From an uncultured Prevotellaceae bacterium (lineage in GTDB: Bacteria; Bacteroidota; Bacteroidia; Bacteroidales; Bacteroidaceae): a DNA stretch of 55,448 nucleotides. The stretch covers positions 1 to 55,448 of the forward strand of contig CADCBZ010000021.1 in assembly GCA_902799765.1 (NCBI GenBank). Reading direction: 5' to 3'. Of this stretch, positions 1 to 6,603 are shown one piece after another; the first letter of the stretch is position 1, and each line of letters opens with the position of its first letter. The notes under the pieces were generated by a model. That model worked only from the letters and a program-made list of their open reading frames with translations, was not told the origin of the DNA and did no database searches. The position numbers were made by a program, and so were the translations under genes.

Positions 1-1
1 A

Positions 2-532
2 CATGAGGAGCTCGATATGCTCGAGAGCATCCTGGTGCCCATGAAGTTTGCGAAGAATGAGTTTATTCTTCGTGAAGGTGAGATCTGTACCAATATTTAT
101 TGGATTGTAAAGGGTTTGGTGCGTCAGTTCTATTTTAAGAATGACAAGGAACTGACGGAGTATATGGCTACCGAGAACAGTATTGTGATGTGTATTGAGA
201 GCCTCTTCCGTGAGCAGCCCACGAAATTGCAGATCAAGGCTTTAGAGCCCACCATTCTCATTGCCTTGCCAAAGGCTGAACTTGAGGCTGTGGCCATGAA
301 GAGTGTGAACATCCAGATCCTCTATCGTAAGATTTTGGAGGAGTCGCTGATCCTGAGTCAGCATCATGCCGATATGCTTCGCTTTGAGAGTGCCCAGGAT
401 CGTTATCAGAAACTTGTGAAGAATCAGCCTCAGTTGGTGCTTCGTGCGCCGTTGGTGTATATCGCCAGTTATCTGCAGATGACACCAGAGACGCTTTCTC
501 GTGTCCGCACCGCTACGCTGTTGGAAGGTTAG
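2..532 (+). CDS. Crp/Fnr-family transcriptional regulator, 5' end outside window
   Basis: The frame is open from base 2, and the first ATG (17) lies inside a typical family N-terminus, so the true start is probably upstream of the window. Residues after that ATG form the cyclic-nucleotide-binding-like beta barrel (an FxLREGE turn, then an IYWIVKGLVRQF strand region). A long dimerisation helix follows, then a C-terminal winged helix with YLQMTPETLSRVR, the recognition-helix signature of the family. No effector-specific residues can be assigned, and the target genes are unknown. The stop codon overlaps the convergent ABC ATPase gene by 4 bases. Family assignment is firm; ligand and regulon are not known. 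Confidence 0.85.
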   Translation, partial: HEELDMLESILVPMKFAKNEFILREGEICTNIYWIVKGLVRQFYFKNDKELTEYMATENSIVMCIESLFREQPTKLQIKALEPTILIALPKAELEAVAMKSVNIQILYRKILEESLILSQHHADMLRFESAQDRYQKLVKNQPQLVLRAPLVYIASYLQMTPETLSRVRTATLLEG

Positions 533-1959
533 TGACGCTCCAGAAACAGGGCGTGATCAATGCAATGAGGCAGTTCCTCCTGGTAGTGAGTCACGTAGAT
601 CAGCGTCACAGCTGGATTCTTGCAGTATTCATCCACCAGGTCTTTCACCATTCTCCTATTCAGATCATCCAGACCATGCAAGGGCTCGTCGAGAATCAAC
701 AGATCAGGTTCTTTGACGAATGCCCTTGCCAATAATACGAGTCGCTGTTCGCCACTCGACATCTCCATGAATTTCCTGTCGGCAAGATCACCAACGCCAA
801 AGGTGGTCAGCCATTTACGGCATTGTTCCTTTTCGGCTTCTGTAGGACGTACATAGAGGCCCACCGAGTCTTTCAGTCCGCTGGCAACAATCTGAATGGC
901 AGGGATATTCTGTTTATAGCTGCGATGCATCTCTGGCGACACATAGCCGATATGTCGCTTGATATCCCATATGCTCTCTCCGGAACCACGTTTATGTCCA
1001 AAGAGCGAGATGTCACAGGCATAGCTCTGGGGATTGTCGGCACAGACCAGCGAGAGTAGGGTAGATTTGCCAGAACCGTTCTGTCCTGACAGCGACCAGT
1101 GCTCACCCTGATGCACCGTCCAGTCCAGATCCTTTAGGATCGTCCGCTCGCCATAGCGGATGCTCACTTTCCTGAATTCTATCACTGGGGACAGCCCCTG
1201 ATCAGAAGCTTTGGGATAAGAGGGACTTGTGGCACCTTCTGCTGTCGTCGGCTTCCATTGTGATACATCCACCTTCGGCAAGACTTTCATATCCTTTACC
1301 TCAACGATATGCGTGATGAAGTCAGGAATCTCGTCTGTCTTTGCCAGCACGAGGATCATCTGCAGTCCTTGTTCCTTGGCTAACATTGTCATCAGTGCCT
1401 TCAACTGATCCCTGGTATTAGCATCGAGTCCGATAAATGGATTCTCCATGATCAGCACCTTCGGATTGGTGAAGAGCGATGAGGCCAGTTTATATTTTCT
1501 CAGCTCACCACTCGACAACAGGATGATATACTTGTCGAGCAACGGCTCCAGCTGGAACAGTTCATAGATATGTTGTTGCAGGGCGCGACGCTCTGGTGTG
1601 TCCTCACCAGCCAATTTGTAAGCCTCTTCGAGTTTGCTGCCAACGGTGGGTGTCTCCTCGTCGATCTCCATCTGGTTCCAGCGCTGCTGCAGGAAATAAG
1701 TCTTATCGTTGTCGCCCCCGTATGTATCACGGAAGGTAATGTGTTTCAGGTTGTTATACGGCTCGTCGAAGCCATACTCCACCATATTGGGGAAGGCAGG
1801 GTGGCGCCCCGTCAGGATATCCACAAACATTGATTTTCCTGAACCGTTTCGACCTATGATGGCGATATGCTCACCTTCCTCCAAAGTGAAGTTCACAGGC
1901 TCTGCCATACTCCACTCTGGCTTCCTCGCGCGCGCGTTCCTTATATTAATTGTACTCAT
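529..1959 (-). CDS. ModF/PhrA-like ABC protein with two ATPase domains
   Basis: A 476-aa soluble protein with two ABC ATPase halves and no membrane segment. Half 1 has Walker A GRNGSGKS near residue 37 and signature LSSGE, but its Walker B reads LIMENPF, so the usual Asp-Glu pair is Glu-Asn. Half 2 has Walker A GQNGSGKS, signature MSSGEQ and a canonical LLILDEP. This asymmetry and architecture match the ModF (PhrA) group, whose cellular role is poorly defined; it is not a standard importer ATPase. No permease gene is adjacent. ruvC lies just upstream on the same strand with 37 bp between them, so co-transcription is plausible. Confidence 0.8.
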   Translation of the reverse strand: MSTINIRNARARKPEWSMAEPVNFTLEEGEHIAIIGRNGSGKSMFVDILTGRHPAFPNMVEYGFDEPYNNLKHITFRDTYGGDNDKTYFLQQRWNQMEIDEETPTVGSKLEEAYKLAGEDTPERRALQQHIYELFQLEPLLDKYIILLSSGELRKYKLASSLFTNPKVLIMENPFIGLDANTRDQLKALMTMLAKEQGLQMILVLAKTDEIPDFITHIVEVKDMKVLPKVDVSQWKPTTAEGATSPSYPKASDQGLSPVIEFRKVSIRYGERTILKDLDWTVHQGEHWSLSGQNGSGKSTLLSLVCADNPQSYACDISLFGHKRGSGESIWDIKRHIGYVSPEMHRSYKQNIPAIQIVASGLKDSVGLYVRPTEAEKEQCRKWLTTFGVGDLADRKFMEMSSGEQRLVLLARAFVKEPDLLILDEPLHGLDDLNRRMVKDLVDEYCKNPAVTLIYVTHYQEELPHCIDHALFLERH

Positions 1960-1996
1960 TCTTAAAGTCCTTAAGTCCTGTAGTCCGTTACTAAAA

Positions 1997-2551
1997 CTAT
2001 TTTTTCACTTTTCCTGGATTCTTGCTGACGAAATCTTTCCAGCCACGATACTTTACCTCACTCTCAGGTCGTCCCATCTGCAGGTAGTGACAATAAGCAG
2101 CAGCCAGCGCATCCGTCGCATCCATAAACTTTCCCATCTCCTCATTGGGAATCTTCAACAACCGTTGCAGCATGCCGGCCACCTGTTCCTTCGAAGCAGA
2201 ACCAGTGCCAGTCAATGCCATCTTGATTTTCATGGGTGCATACTCATGGATGGGTACGCCGTGATGGATCGCTGCAGCGATGGCAGTACCCTGGGCCCGA
2301 CCCAACTTTAGCATCGACTGCACATTCTTGCCGAAGAAAGGAGCCTCGATAGCCATCTCGTCAGGCAGATAACCATCAATGATACCCGTTACACGTTCGA
2401 AGATATGGCCCAGTTTCATGTAGGCATCAGGAAATTTACGCAGGTCGATCACTCCCATCGTGATCATTTGCGCTTTTCCGTCCACCACCTTCAGCAGCCC
2501 ATAGCCCATCAGGTTCGTTCCTGGGTCAATACCTAATATGATTTTCTCCAT
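1997..2551 (-). CDS. ruvC: Crossover junction endodeoxyribonuclease RuvC
   Basis: RuvC cuts Holliday junctions symmetrically during recombinational repair, in complex with RuvAB. The 184-aa product begins [18 protein letters not shown], which carries the first catalytic Asp in the family GIDPG motif. A second acidic residue lies in [11 protein letters not shown] and the family [12 protein letters not shown] segment (two Asp) is near the C-terminus. The frame stays open upstream, but the ATG at 2551 is chosen because the -7 promoter box lies 8 bp before it, which would place transcription start inside any longer version. Length fits the family (about 170-190 aa). Confidence 0.95.
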   Translation of the reverse strand: MEKIILGIDPGTNLMGYGLLKVVDGKAQMITMGVIDLRKFPDAYMKLGHIFERVTGIIDGYLPDEMAIEAPFFGKNVQSMLKLGRAQGTAIAAAIHHGVPIHEYAPMKIKMALTGTGSASKEQVAGMLQRLLKIPNEEMGKFMDATDALAAAYCHYLQMGRPESEVKYRGWKDFVSKNPGKVKK

Positions 2552-2559
2552 ATCGTTTG

Positions 2560-2591
2560 CAAAGGTACGATTAAGTGAGCAGAAAACCAAA
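2560..2591 (-). promoter_or_regulatory. ruvC promoter (-33 TTTG, -7 TACCTTTG)
   Basis: On the minus strand, TACCTTTG (2567-2560) matches the Bacteroidetes -7 consensus TAnnTTTG, with TTTG (2591-2588) exactly 20 nt upstream. The transcript would have only a few untranslated bases before the ruvC ATG. Confidence 0.8.
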
Positions 2592-2766
2592 TATAATTTG
2601 AGTTTTCTCGAACGTGAGTATCTTCGAGCGAAGCTCAAAGATAGTGCAAATCGAGAGAAATACCAAATTTATTTGGATATTTCCGAGATGATGCCGAGCG
2701 CGAGCTAAGTCTCAGAGTACGATTAAGTGTGCAGAAATACAAATATTAATTTGATTTTTCTTAAAC
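2565..2766. repeat. Imperfect direct repeat of about 48 bp flanking about 100 bp
   Basis: The segment from 2565 to about 2613 (starting GTACGATTAAGTGAGCAGAA, then an AT-rich part) recurs at 2717-2766 with a few mismatches. The first copy includes the ruvC -33 element. The stretch between the copies has no gene. The arrangement suggests a duplicated promoter region or an inserted short repeat. Confidence 0.55.
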
Positions 2767-2838
2767 TTAATGACATCCGACATAGATTTATAATTAATTC
2801 ATTGATTATAAGTTAAATATAAAACTGTTTTTCTTTTA

Positions 2839-2893
2839 TTTGCTGACATGAAACCGACATATATCCGACATATTACTGACATAAATCCGTCAT
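2839..2893 (-). repeat. Left array: five ATGTC(G/A)G sites at 11-bp spacing
   Basis: On the plus strand the sites are C(C/T)GACAT-type 7-mers starting at 2843, 2854, 2865, 2876 and 2887, exactly 11 bp apart. The fifth is a one-base variant, CCGTCAT. Read on the minus strand outward from the element centre, the variable sixth base runs G, A, G, G, A. Confidence 0.85.
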
Positions 2894-3182
2894 TTTTCTA
2901 TTAACAACGCCATTTAGCAGTACTAAATGGCTCACACTAAGGGTAGCTCATTCAGCATTGCCAGCTCACACATTTTTATCTTAATACAAGCCTATAAATT
3001 CTCTAGAGAATTTTGGAGTCACCCTTAATGTCTCATCTTGCGAGAGCCTACCAAGCTATAAAATTCTCTAGAGAATTTTATAACTACCATTAATGGAAAA
3101 ACTTGCAATCCCGTATGTCTATCTTAGTGACCTCCCTTGCGAGCCATTAATACCTCCATATCATATCATTTTGATGCGCTGT

Positions 3183-3237
3183 ATGTCGGTTTTATGTCAG
3201 TAATATGTCGGTTATATGTCGGATATATGTCAGTATA
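3183..3237 (+). repeat. Right array: five ATGTC(G/A)G sites at 11-bp spacing
   Basis: 7-mers ATGTCGG or ATGTCAG start at 3183, 3194, 3205, 3216 and 3227, exactly 11 bp apart (about one helical turn). The order G, A, G, G, A at the variable base is the same as in the left array, which lies inverted 289 bp away. The shared spacing and order argue for cooperative binding of an oligomeric protein on one face of the helix. Confidence 0.85.
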
Positions 3238-3336
3238 ACATAACACTATTTAATTGATTTACAATTAAATAAGTACTATTTTATGTCGGATGTCAATAGA
3301 TTTTTGAATTTCCATTAATTCTTTATCATAAATCCG

Positions 3337-3441
3337 CAATTCATGACTTTTTGCCTGCCAATTCATAACTTTTCGCCCTTCAATTCATTATGTTTTACCG
3401 ATCGAAAAGTAACGAATTGAAGTGCGTTTCGTAACTTTTTA
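3337..3441. repeat. 22-bp repeats upstream of the regulator-kinase promoter (likely operator)
   Basis: Three tandem units with core CAATTCATnACTTTT start at 3337, 3359 and 3381, each 22 bp apart; the third unit is more diverged (TATGTTTT). An inverted fourth copy (CAATTCGTTACTTTTCG on the minus strand, about 3403-3420) and a partial direct fifth (TTTCGTAACTTTTT, about 3427-3440) follow. The array ends about 35 bp before the -7 box of the next gene, where an operator would be expected. Confidence 0.7.
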
Positions 3442-3475
3442 GGGCCATTTTTGCTCGAAATTAGAAAATAATGCC

Positions 3476-3483
3476 TACTTTTG
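3476..3483 (+). promoter_or_regulatory. -7 box TACTTTTG of the regulator-kinase genes
   Basis: TACTTTTG fits TAnnTTTG. It sits inside the extended reading frame that begins at 3471 and is 8 bp upstream of the ATG at 3492, which decides the start of the next gene. Confidence 0.7.
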
Positions 3484-3491
3484 CATTTAGA

Positions 3492-4043
3492 ATGCGATTA
3501 CCATTTCATATCATACAACTGCTGAAGGAGAAATCTGGCAACGCATTGAGGATTCCTTCTGATTGCGAATACCTGTCACTCGATATTGAGAGTAAGACGG
3601 GCGTTCGCATTGGTGCTACGACATTGAAACGACTTGTGGGCTTTGCACAGGATGAACGCGAACCCCATACCAGTACCCTGGATGCTATTGCCCGTTACTT
3701 AGGTTATGCCCATTGGGAAGAGTTGTCTCAGATTGAGGACAAAGGAAACTCCGACTTTGATGCGCCTGATGACGAAATCCGCTCTGCTGACCTACAGCCG
3801 GATGCAAATGTGGAAATCGCTTATCTGCCAGACAGGAGACTAAAGCTGCAATATCTTGCCAATCAAAGATATCGTGTTGTGGAGAGTGAGAACAGCAAAT
3901 TGTGGGTTGGCGATGAGGTTGAAATCCAGAACTTCGTGCTTCATCATCCTTTGTTGGTGCTGAACGTCTGGCGCAATGGCGAGTCGCTGGGACAATTCAC
4001 AGCTGGCCGCGTATCAGGGCTTTCCTCCATAACGATCCTATAG
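3492..4043 (+). CDS. Unknown protein with a helical, regulator-like N-terminal domain
   Basis: A 183-aa protein. The ATG at 3492 is preferred over 3471 because the -7 box overlaps the latter. Residues 1 to about 85 form a helical domain with TLKRLVGF and TLDAIARYLGYAHWEEL segments that look like a helix-turn-helix or small DNA- or protein-binding unit. A linker (GNSDFDAPDDE) leads to a C-terminal beta-rich domain of about 85 residues with RLKLQYLANQRYRV and KLWVGDEVEI segments. I do not recognise a named family for either half. The gene sits 34 bp upstream of a membrane protein kinase gene and downstream of a 22-bp repeat array, so a regulatory role, possibly autoregulatory or as a kinase partner, is inferred and not shown. 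Confidence 0.7.
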   Translation: MRLPFHIIQLLKEKSGNALRIPSDCEYLSLDIESKTGVRIGATTLKRLVGFAQDEREPHTSTLDAIARYLGYAHWEELSQIEDKGNSDFDAPDDEIRSADLQPDANVEIAYLPDRRLKLQYLANQRYRVVESENSKLWVGDEVEIQNFVLHHPLLVLNVWRNGESLGQFTAGRVSGLSSITIL

Positions 4044-4077
4044 TTATTTCAATTCTTCAACTTTACAATTTTATAAC

Positions 4078-5271
4078 ATGGATTCTTCGCAGTTCTCAGC
4101 TAACCAGCCGCGTTTTGAAGCCATAGAACAGATGGATACACAAGGAGCTACTTGTGACACCTTTCGTGTAAAACTATATGGCAAGCTGCATTTCCTGAAA
4201 CGACTCAAATCTGAATATGCAGGAGACATCCGTTATCAGGAAGCACTTCTCAAGGAGTTCGAAACTGGCTATCGTTTGGAACATCCCAACTTGGTGCGTT
4301 ATCTCTCACTCGACAAAGACGGTATTCTGATGGAATACGTTGATGGGGAGACGCTTTCACAACGATTAGCCAAGAATCCAGACTACTTCAAACAGCGAAT
4401 GAATACAGAAAAACTGGTCCGTCAGCTATTGTCTGTTCTGCAATATCTGCATAGTCACCAAGTGCTTCACCTTGATTTGAAACTAGACAATATCCTGCTT
4501 ACCCATATCAACGATGATGTAAAACTCATTGATCTTGGCTTCTGCTATACAGACACCTTTGCTGATACCCAAGGCCATACTAATGCCTTTGCAGCCCCAG
4601 AGCAAAAGGCGGGTGGGGTGGTGGATGTACGTTTAGACATCTATGCCTTTGGCAAAATCTTGGAATTATTACCAGACCACTCCATATATAATAAGGTGAT
4701 AGCCCGCTGTACTGCAGAGCGACCTGAAGATCGCTATCAGTCTGTAGAGGAAATCCTGCATGCCATCAATCATCAGCGTCGTTATTTCCTTTGGGTGGCA
4801 ATAATCGTCTTCTGTGCAGCCCTGCTTTCTGTAGGTTTGGCATTACTCACACATCAAAAGAACGAGCCTGCTGTCATTGAGAAGATGGTTGTAGATTCTG
4901 TCGTCACAGATCAACAAGACATACGCCAGCAGATGGTCCCACCTCCTGTAAGCGAACCAACGCAACAGATGCCAGCGAAAGATGAGCAAACGCTGCTGAA
5001 AGAGGATCTGGAACGTATGATGGATCAAGCCTATCGCTCCACCATCGCCACTTTCTGCGATTCTGTCTTCCCTTCCCCCACACCATCCACAGGTAAAGCC
5101 TGGACTGAAGCCTCAACAGAGTTCCACAACCAGACCGTTCAGATCGGCGAACGTCTCATCAAGAAATACCCCAGCATCCCAGAGACCACCATCCGCCAAG
5201 AGACAGAGTCCCATTTCCAGTCTCTCGTCTCCTCCGTCTTCACCCAAATGCGTAATAACGGCAAACAATAA
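4078..5271 (+). CDS. Membrane-anchored Hanks-type Ser/Thr protein kinase
   Basis: A 397-aa protein with a protein kinase domain at about residues 15-230. Visible are the ATP-binding Lys (FLKRLK, K41), the catalytic loop HLDLKLDN (131-138; HLD in place of HRD, with Asp133 and Asn138 kept), the metal-binding DLG (152-154 in place of DFG) and the APE motif (173-175). The glycine-rich loop is weak. One transmembrane helix follows at about 237-258, leaving a C-terminal domain of about 140 residues that starts with a Pro/Gln-rich stretch and is predicted outside the cytoplasm. It resembles bacterial eukaryotic-like kinases with an external sensor region. The unknown protein just upstream is probably its operon partner. 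Confidence 0.85.
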   Translation: MDSSQFSANQPRFEAIEQMDTQGATCDTFRVKLYGKLHFLKRLKSEYAGDIRYQEALLKEFETGYRLEHPNLVRYLSLDKDGILMEYVDGETLSQRLAKNPDYFKQRMNTEKLVRQLLSVLQYLHSHQVLHLDLKLDNILLTHINDDVKLIDLGFCYTDTFADTQGHTNAFAAPEQKAGGVVDVRLDIYAFGKILELLPDHSIYNKVIARCTAERPEDRYQSVEEILHAINHQRRYFLWVAIIVFCAALLSVGLALLTHQKNEPAVIEKMVVDSVVTDQQDIRQQMVPPPVSEPTQQMPAKDEQTLLKEDLERMMDQAYRSTIATFCDSVFPSPTPSTGKAWTEASTEFHNQTVQIGERLIKKYPSIPETTIRQETESHFQSLVSSVFTQMRNNGKQ

Positions 5272-5281
5272 AAATCTATCT

Positions 5282-5318
5282 AAATATTTGGCGCATTGCC
5301 AAATATTTCTTATCTTTG
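5282..5318 (+). promoter_or_regulatory. Promoter with palindromic operator for the PIN toxin module
   Basis: An 11-bp perfect inverted repeat (AAATATTTGGC at 5282-5292, GCCAAATATTT at 5298-5308, 5-bp spacer) is immediately followed by the -7 box TATCTTTG (5311-5318). The palindrome covers the -33 region, as expected for repression by a toxin-antitoxin complex. That function is inferred. Confidence 0.75.
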
Positions 5319-5344
5319 CACCGATAACTTATAGATGAAAGGAT

Positions 5345-5476
5345 ATGTCGTACAAAAAAGCTCAGAAAGCTATTGATGCTTTGTGGGATGAAGGTGTCAT
5401 CAGCAATGACACGATAGAAAAATGGGGTGAAGAACACATGCGTACTCCTTATCACTATGAGACGAATCGTCCTTGA
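5345..5476 (+). CDS. 43-aa putative antitoxin partner of the PIN protein
   Basis: A short frame, starting MSYKKAQKAIDALWDEG and ending HYETNRP. It is 27 bp downstream of the -7 box and overlaps the PIN gene by 20 bases in a different frame. Position, size and overlap are those of an antitoxin or small partner gene of a PIN module. It is shorter than most antitoxins and has no ribbon-helix-helix or other DNA-binding motif I can name, so it may only be the neutralising part, or a trimmed gene. Confidence 0.65.
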   Translation: MSYKKAQKAIDALWDEGVISNDTIEKWGEEHMRTPYHYETNRP

Positions 5477-5861
5477 TACAAACTGTCTTTTGCAGTCACT
5501 TCCCTCAAATAGCCCATATCACAAGATATGGCAAAATGTATTGAATGGAGAAATACAGCTCTGTGTTAATACAGAGATTCTAAATGAATATGAAGAAATA
5601 CTTTCTGGGAAAACCACAAAAGAAATTGCACATAATGTAGTAGAGGCGATTGCCAGATTGAGTACAACCTATTTTCAAGATTCCTATTATCATTTTGGTC
5701 TGATTACGGAGGATCCTGATGATAATAAGTTTGTTGATTGTGCTATTGCAGCCGATGCAGAACTCATAGTAACCAATGATAAGCATTTTGATGTTTTAAG
5801 GACCGTTTCATGGCCCAAGCTGACCATTATCAAACTGAAAGAGTTTGCAGCCTTGATATAG
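5457..5861 (+). CDS. PIN-domain RNase toxin (PIN_3/COG1569-type)
   Basis: PIN proteins are Mg2+-dependent ribonucleases, often toxins of type II systems. The start at 5457 gives MRRIVLDTNCLLQS, with the first metal-binding Asp (D7) at its normal place near the N-terminus; an upstream in-frame ATG at 5427 would add ten unlikely residues. The remaining acidic set is visible as the Glu of ILNEYEEIL, Asp in DPDDNKFVDCAIAADAE and the late Asp of TNDKHFDVL. Length (134 aa) is typical. The gene overlaps its 43-aa partner and ends just before a strong terminator, so the pair is a self-contained unit. Confidence 0.85.
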   Translation: MRRIVLDTNCLLQSLPSNSPYHKIWQNVLNGEIQLCVNTEILNEYEEILSGKTTKEIAHNVVEAIARLSTTYFQDSYYHFGLITEDPDDNKFVDCAIAADAELIVTNDKHFDVLRTVSWPKLTIIKLKEFAALI

Positions 5862-5880
5862 TAATCTACAAATAATTGCA

Positions 5881-5915
5881 AAATGGAAGAAATGGTTACG
5901 CTGTTTCTTCCATTT
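5881..5915 (+). terminator. Rho-independent terminator after the PIN module
   Basis: A perfect 12-bp stem: AAATGGAAGAAA (5881-5892) and TTTCTTCCATTT (5904-5915), 11-nt loop, followed by T residues. Confidence 0.8.
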
Positions 5916-5930
5916 TTCATCTTTGTTTCG

Positions 5931-5938
5931 TACCTTTG
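5931..5938 (+). promoter_or_regulatory. -7 box TACCTTTG of the small secreted protein gene
   Basis: TACCTTTG lies 43 bp upstream of the ATG at 5982. No clear TTTG is seen 20 nt further upstream. Confidence 0.6.
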
Positions 5939-5981
5939 CAAATCAATAGATGATTATAACCCTCTAAAAAGAAAAGTGAAT

Positions 5982-6272
5982 ATGAAACGAATGATGTTAT
6001 TATTTGCCTTCTGCGGCCTACTGACAACCGCAATGGCAGACTGGACCTACGGCTCAGCACGCTTTACAGGCAGCCAACCCTCTTCATGTCTTAATCATGG
6101 CACAGTGATTATCTGGTACAACGGCACTTTGACGCAAAAAGGAATCAGCGGCAATGAGGAAATCTGGGAAGGCACAGGCGACATCTGCGTCCTCTATCCC
6201 AAGAACTACAACGGCCGACAGTTACGCATCACATCCACAGGTGGAACCGTCCAGGTTCAGACGTTGCGATAA
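5982..6272 (+). CDS. Small secreted protein of unknown function
   Basis: A 96-aa protein starting MKRMMLLFAFCGLLTTAMADW, a clear Sec signal peptide with probable cleavage after TAMA. The start at 5982 is chosen because it gives the signal peptide and lies behind the -7 box at 5931; an in-frame ATG at 5883 lies inside the preceding terminator. The mature part of about 78 residues is rich in Gly, Thr and Ser with beta-type spacing and two Cys (in SSCLNH and DICVLY) that could form a disulfide. I do not recognise the family. It lies alone between a terminator and the next promoter. Confidence 0.65.
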   Translation: MKRMMLLFAFCGLLTTAMADWTYGSARFTGSQPSSCLNHGTVIIWYNGTLTQKGISGNEEIWEGTGDICVLYPKNYNGRQLRITSTGGTVQVQTLR

Positions 6273-6311
6273 AAAATGTAAAAATACAGCCCACATTGAA
6301 CGTAGTTTGCT

Positions 6312-6331
6312 AAATATTTCTTATCTTTGCA
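6312..6331 (+). promoter_or_regulatory. Promoter of the radical SAM/peptide locus, copy of the PIN-module promoter
   Basis: The 20-mer AAATATTTCTTATCTTTGCA here is identical to 5301-5320 in front of the PIN module and contains the -7 box TATCTTTG (6322-6329). The left half of the palindrome found at the PIN promoter is absent. Confidence 0.75.
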
Positions 6332-6332
6332 T

Positions 6333-6603
6333 TATCGTTCAGTAATGGGCGATAAACATAGTAGGAAGCGTTTAGCTTTCATCTGTACCGAAAAGTCTGG
6401 TAAACTTTCACGTAAAGCAGATGTTAAGTGAACACGTTCCCTCCTTGGTTGGAATATCCCCTGTGCAGCCATTATTGGCTCACATCCTATATATCCTCCA
6501 AGGGTGTGGGCTGTTTCATATATCTCTTTACAGGTTTTACCAGAGCCTTCGGTAGGATAGCGAGAGGCTCACACTTCTTATGTGATGATAAAAGGTAAAA
6601 CCT
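6333..6603 (+). promoter_or_regulatory. Long structured 5' leader before the radical SAM gene
   Basis: About 270 nt separate the probable transcription start from the radical SAM ATG. A branched helix is visible: CCTTGG-TT-GGAATAT (6443-6457) pairs with ATATATCC-T-CCAAGG (6489-6503), with an inner GCC/GGC hairpin (6468-6479). A GTGTG segment (about 6504) can pair with CACAC near 6573. Two short reading frames lie inside (6345-6431, 28 codons, Lys/Arg-rich; 6421-6555, 44 codons), neither with a recognisable product. It could be an attenuator, a riboswitch or an sRNA. I cannot match it to a known RNA family. Confidence 0.5.

Larger units (their letters stand above)
2771..3295. repeat. 525-bp symmetrical gene-free element with 14-bp terminal inverted repeats
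   Basis: Both ends are the same 14-mer in inverted orientation: TGACATCCGACATA at 2771-2784 and its reverse complement at 3282-3295. Inside are two opposed arrays of five sites (annotated separately), AT-rich arms, and a centre with two copies of a TTCTCTAGAGAA palindrome (around 2996-3014 and 3060-3079; the second is a perfect 20-nt palindrome). No reading frame of note and no target-site duplication were seen. It could be a protein-binding centre (origin-, centromere- or operator-like) or a non-autonomous mobile element. I do not recognise it. Confidence 0.75.

Noticed and set aside
1709-2311. 200-aa plus-strand frame across the ATPase and ruvC genes
   Set aside because: Lies opposite two clear genes and has no promoter or family features.
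2771-3295. Chromosome replication origin (oriC)
   Set aside because: No DnaA-box clusters (TTATCCACA-like) and no dnaA or other origin-linked genes nearby.
2839-3441. CRISPR-like repeats
   Set aside because: Units are 7-11 bp or 22 bp with no unique spacers of 30 bp and no cas genes; they are phased protein-site arrays.
6345-6555. Two short frames in the radical SAM leader
   Set aside because: No recognisable product and they lie in a strongly structured leader; noted inside the leader entry only.
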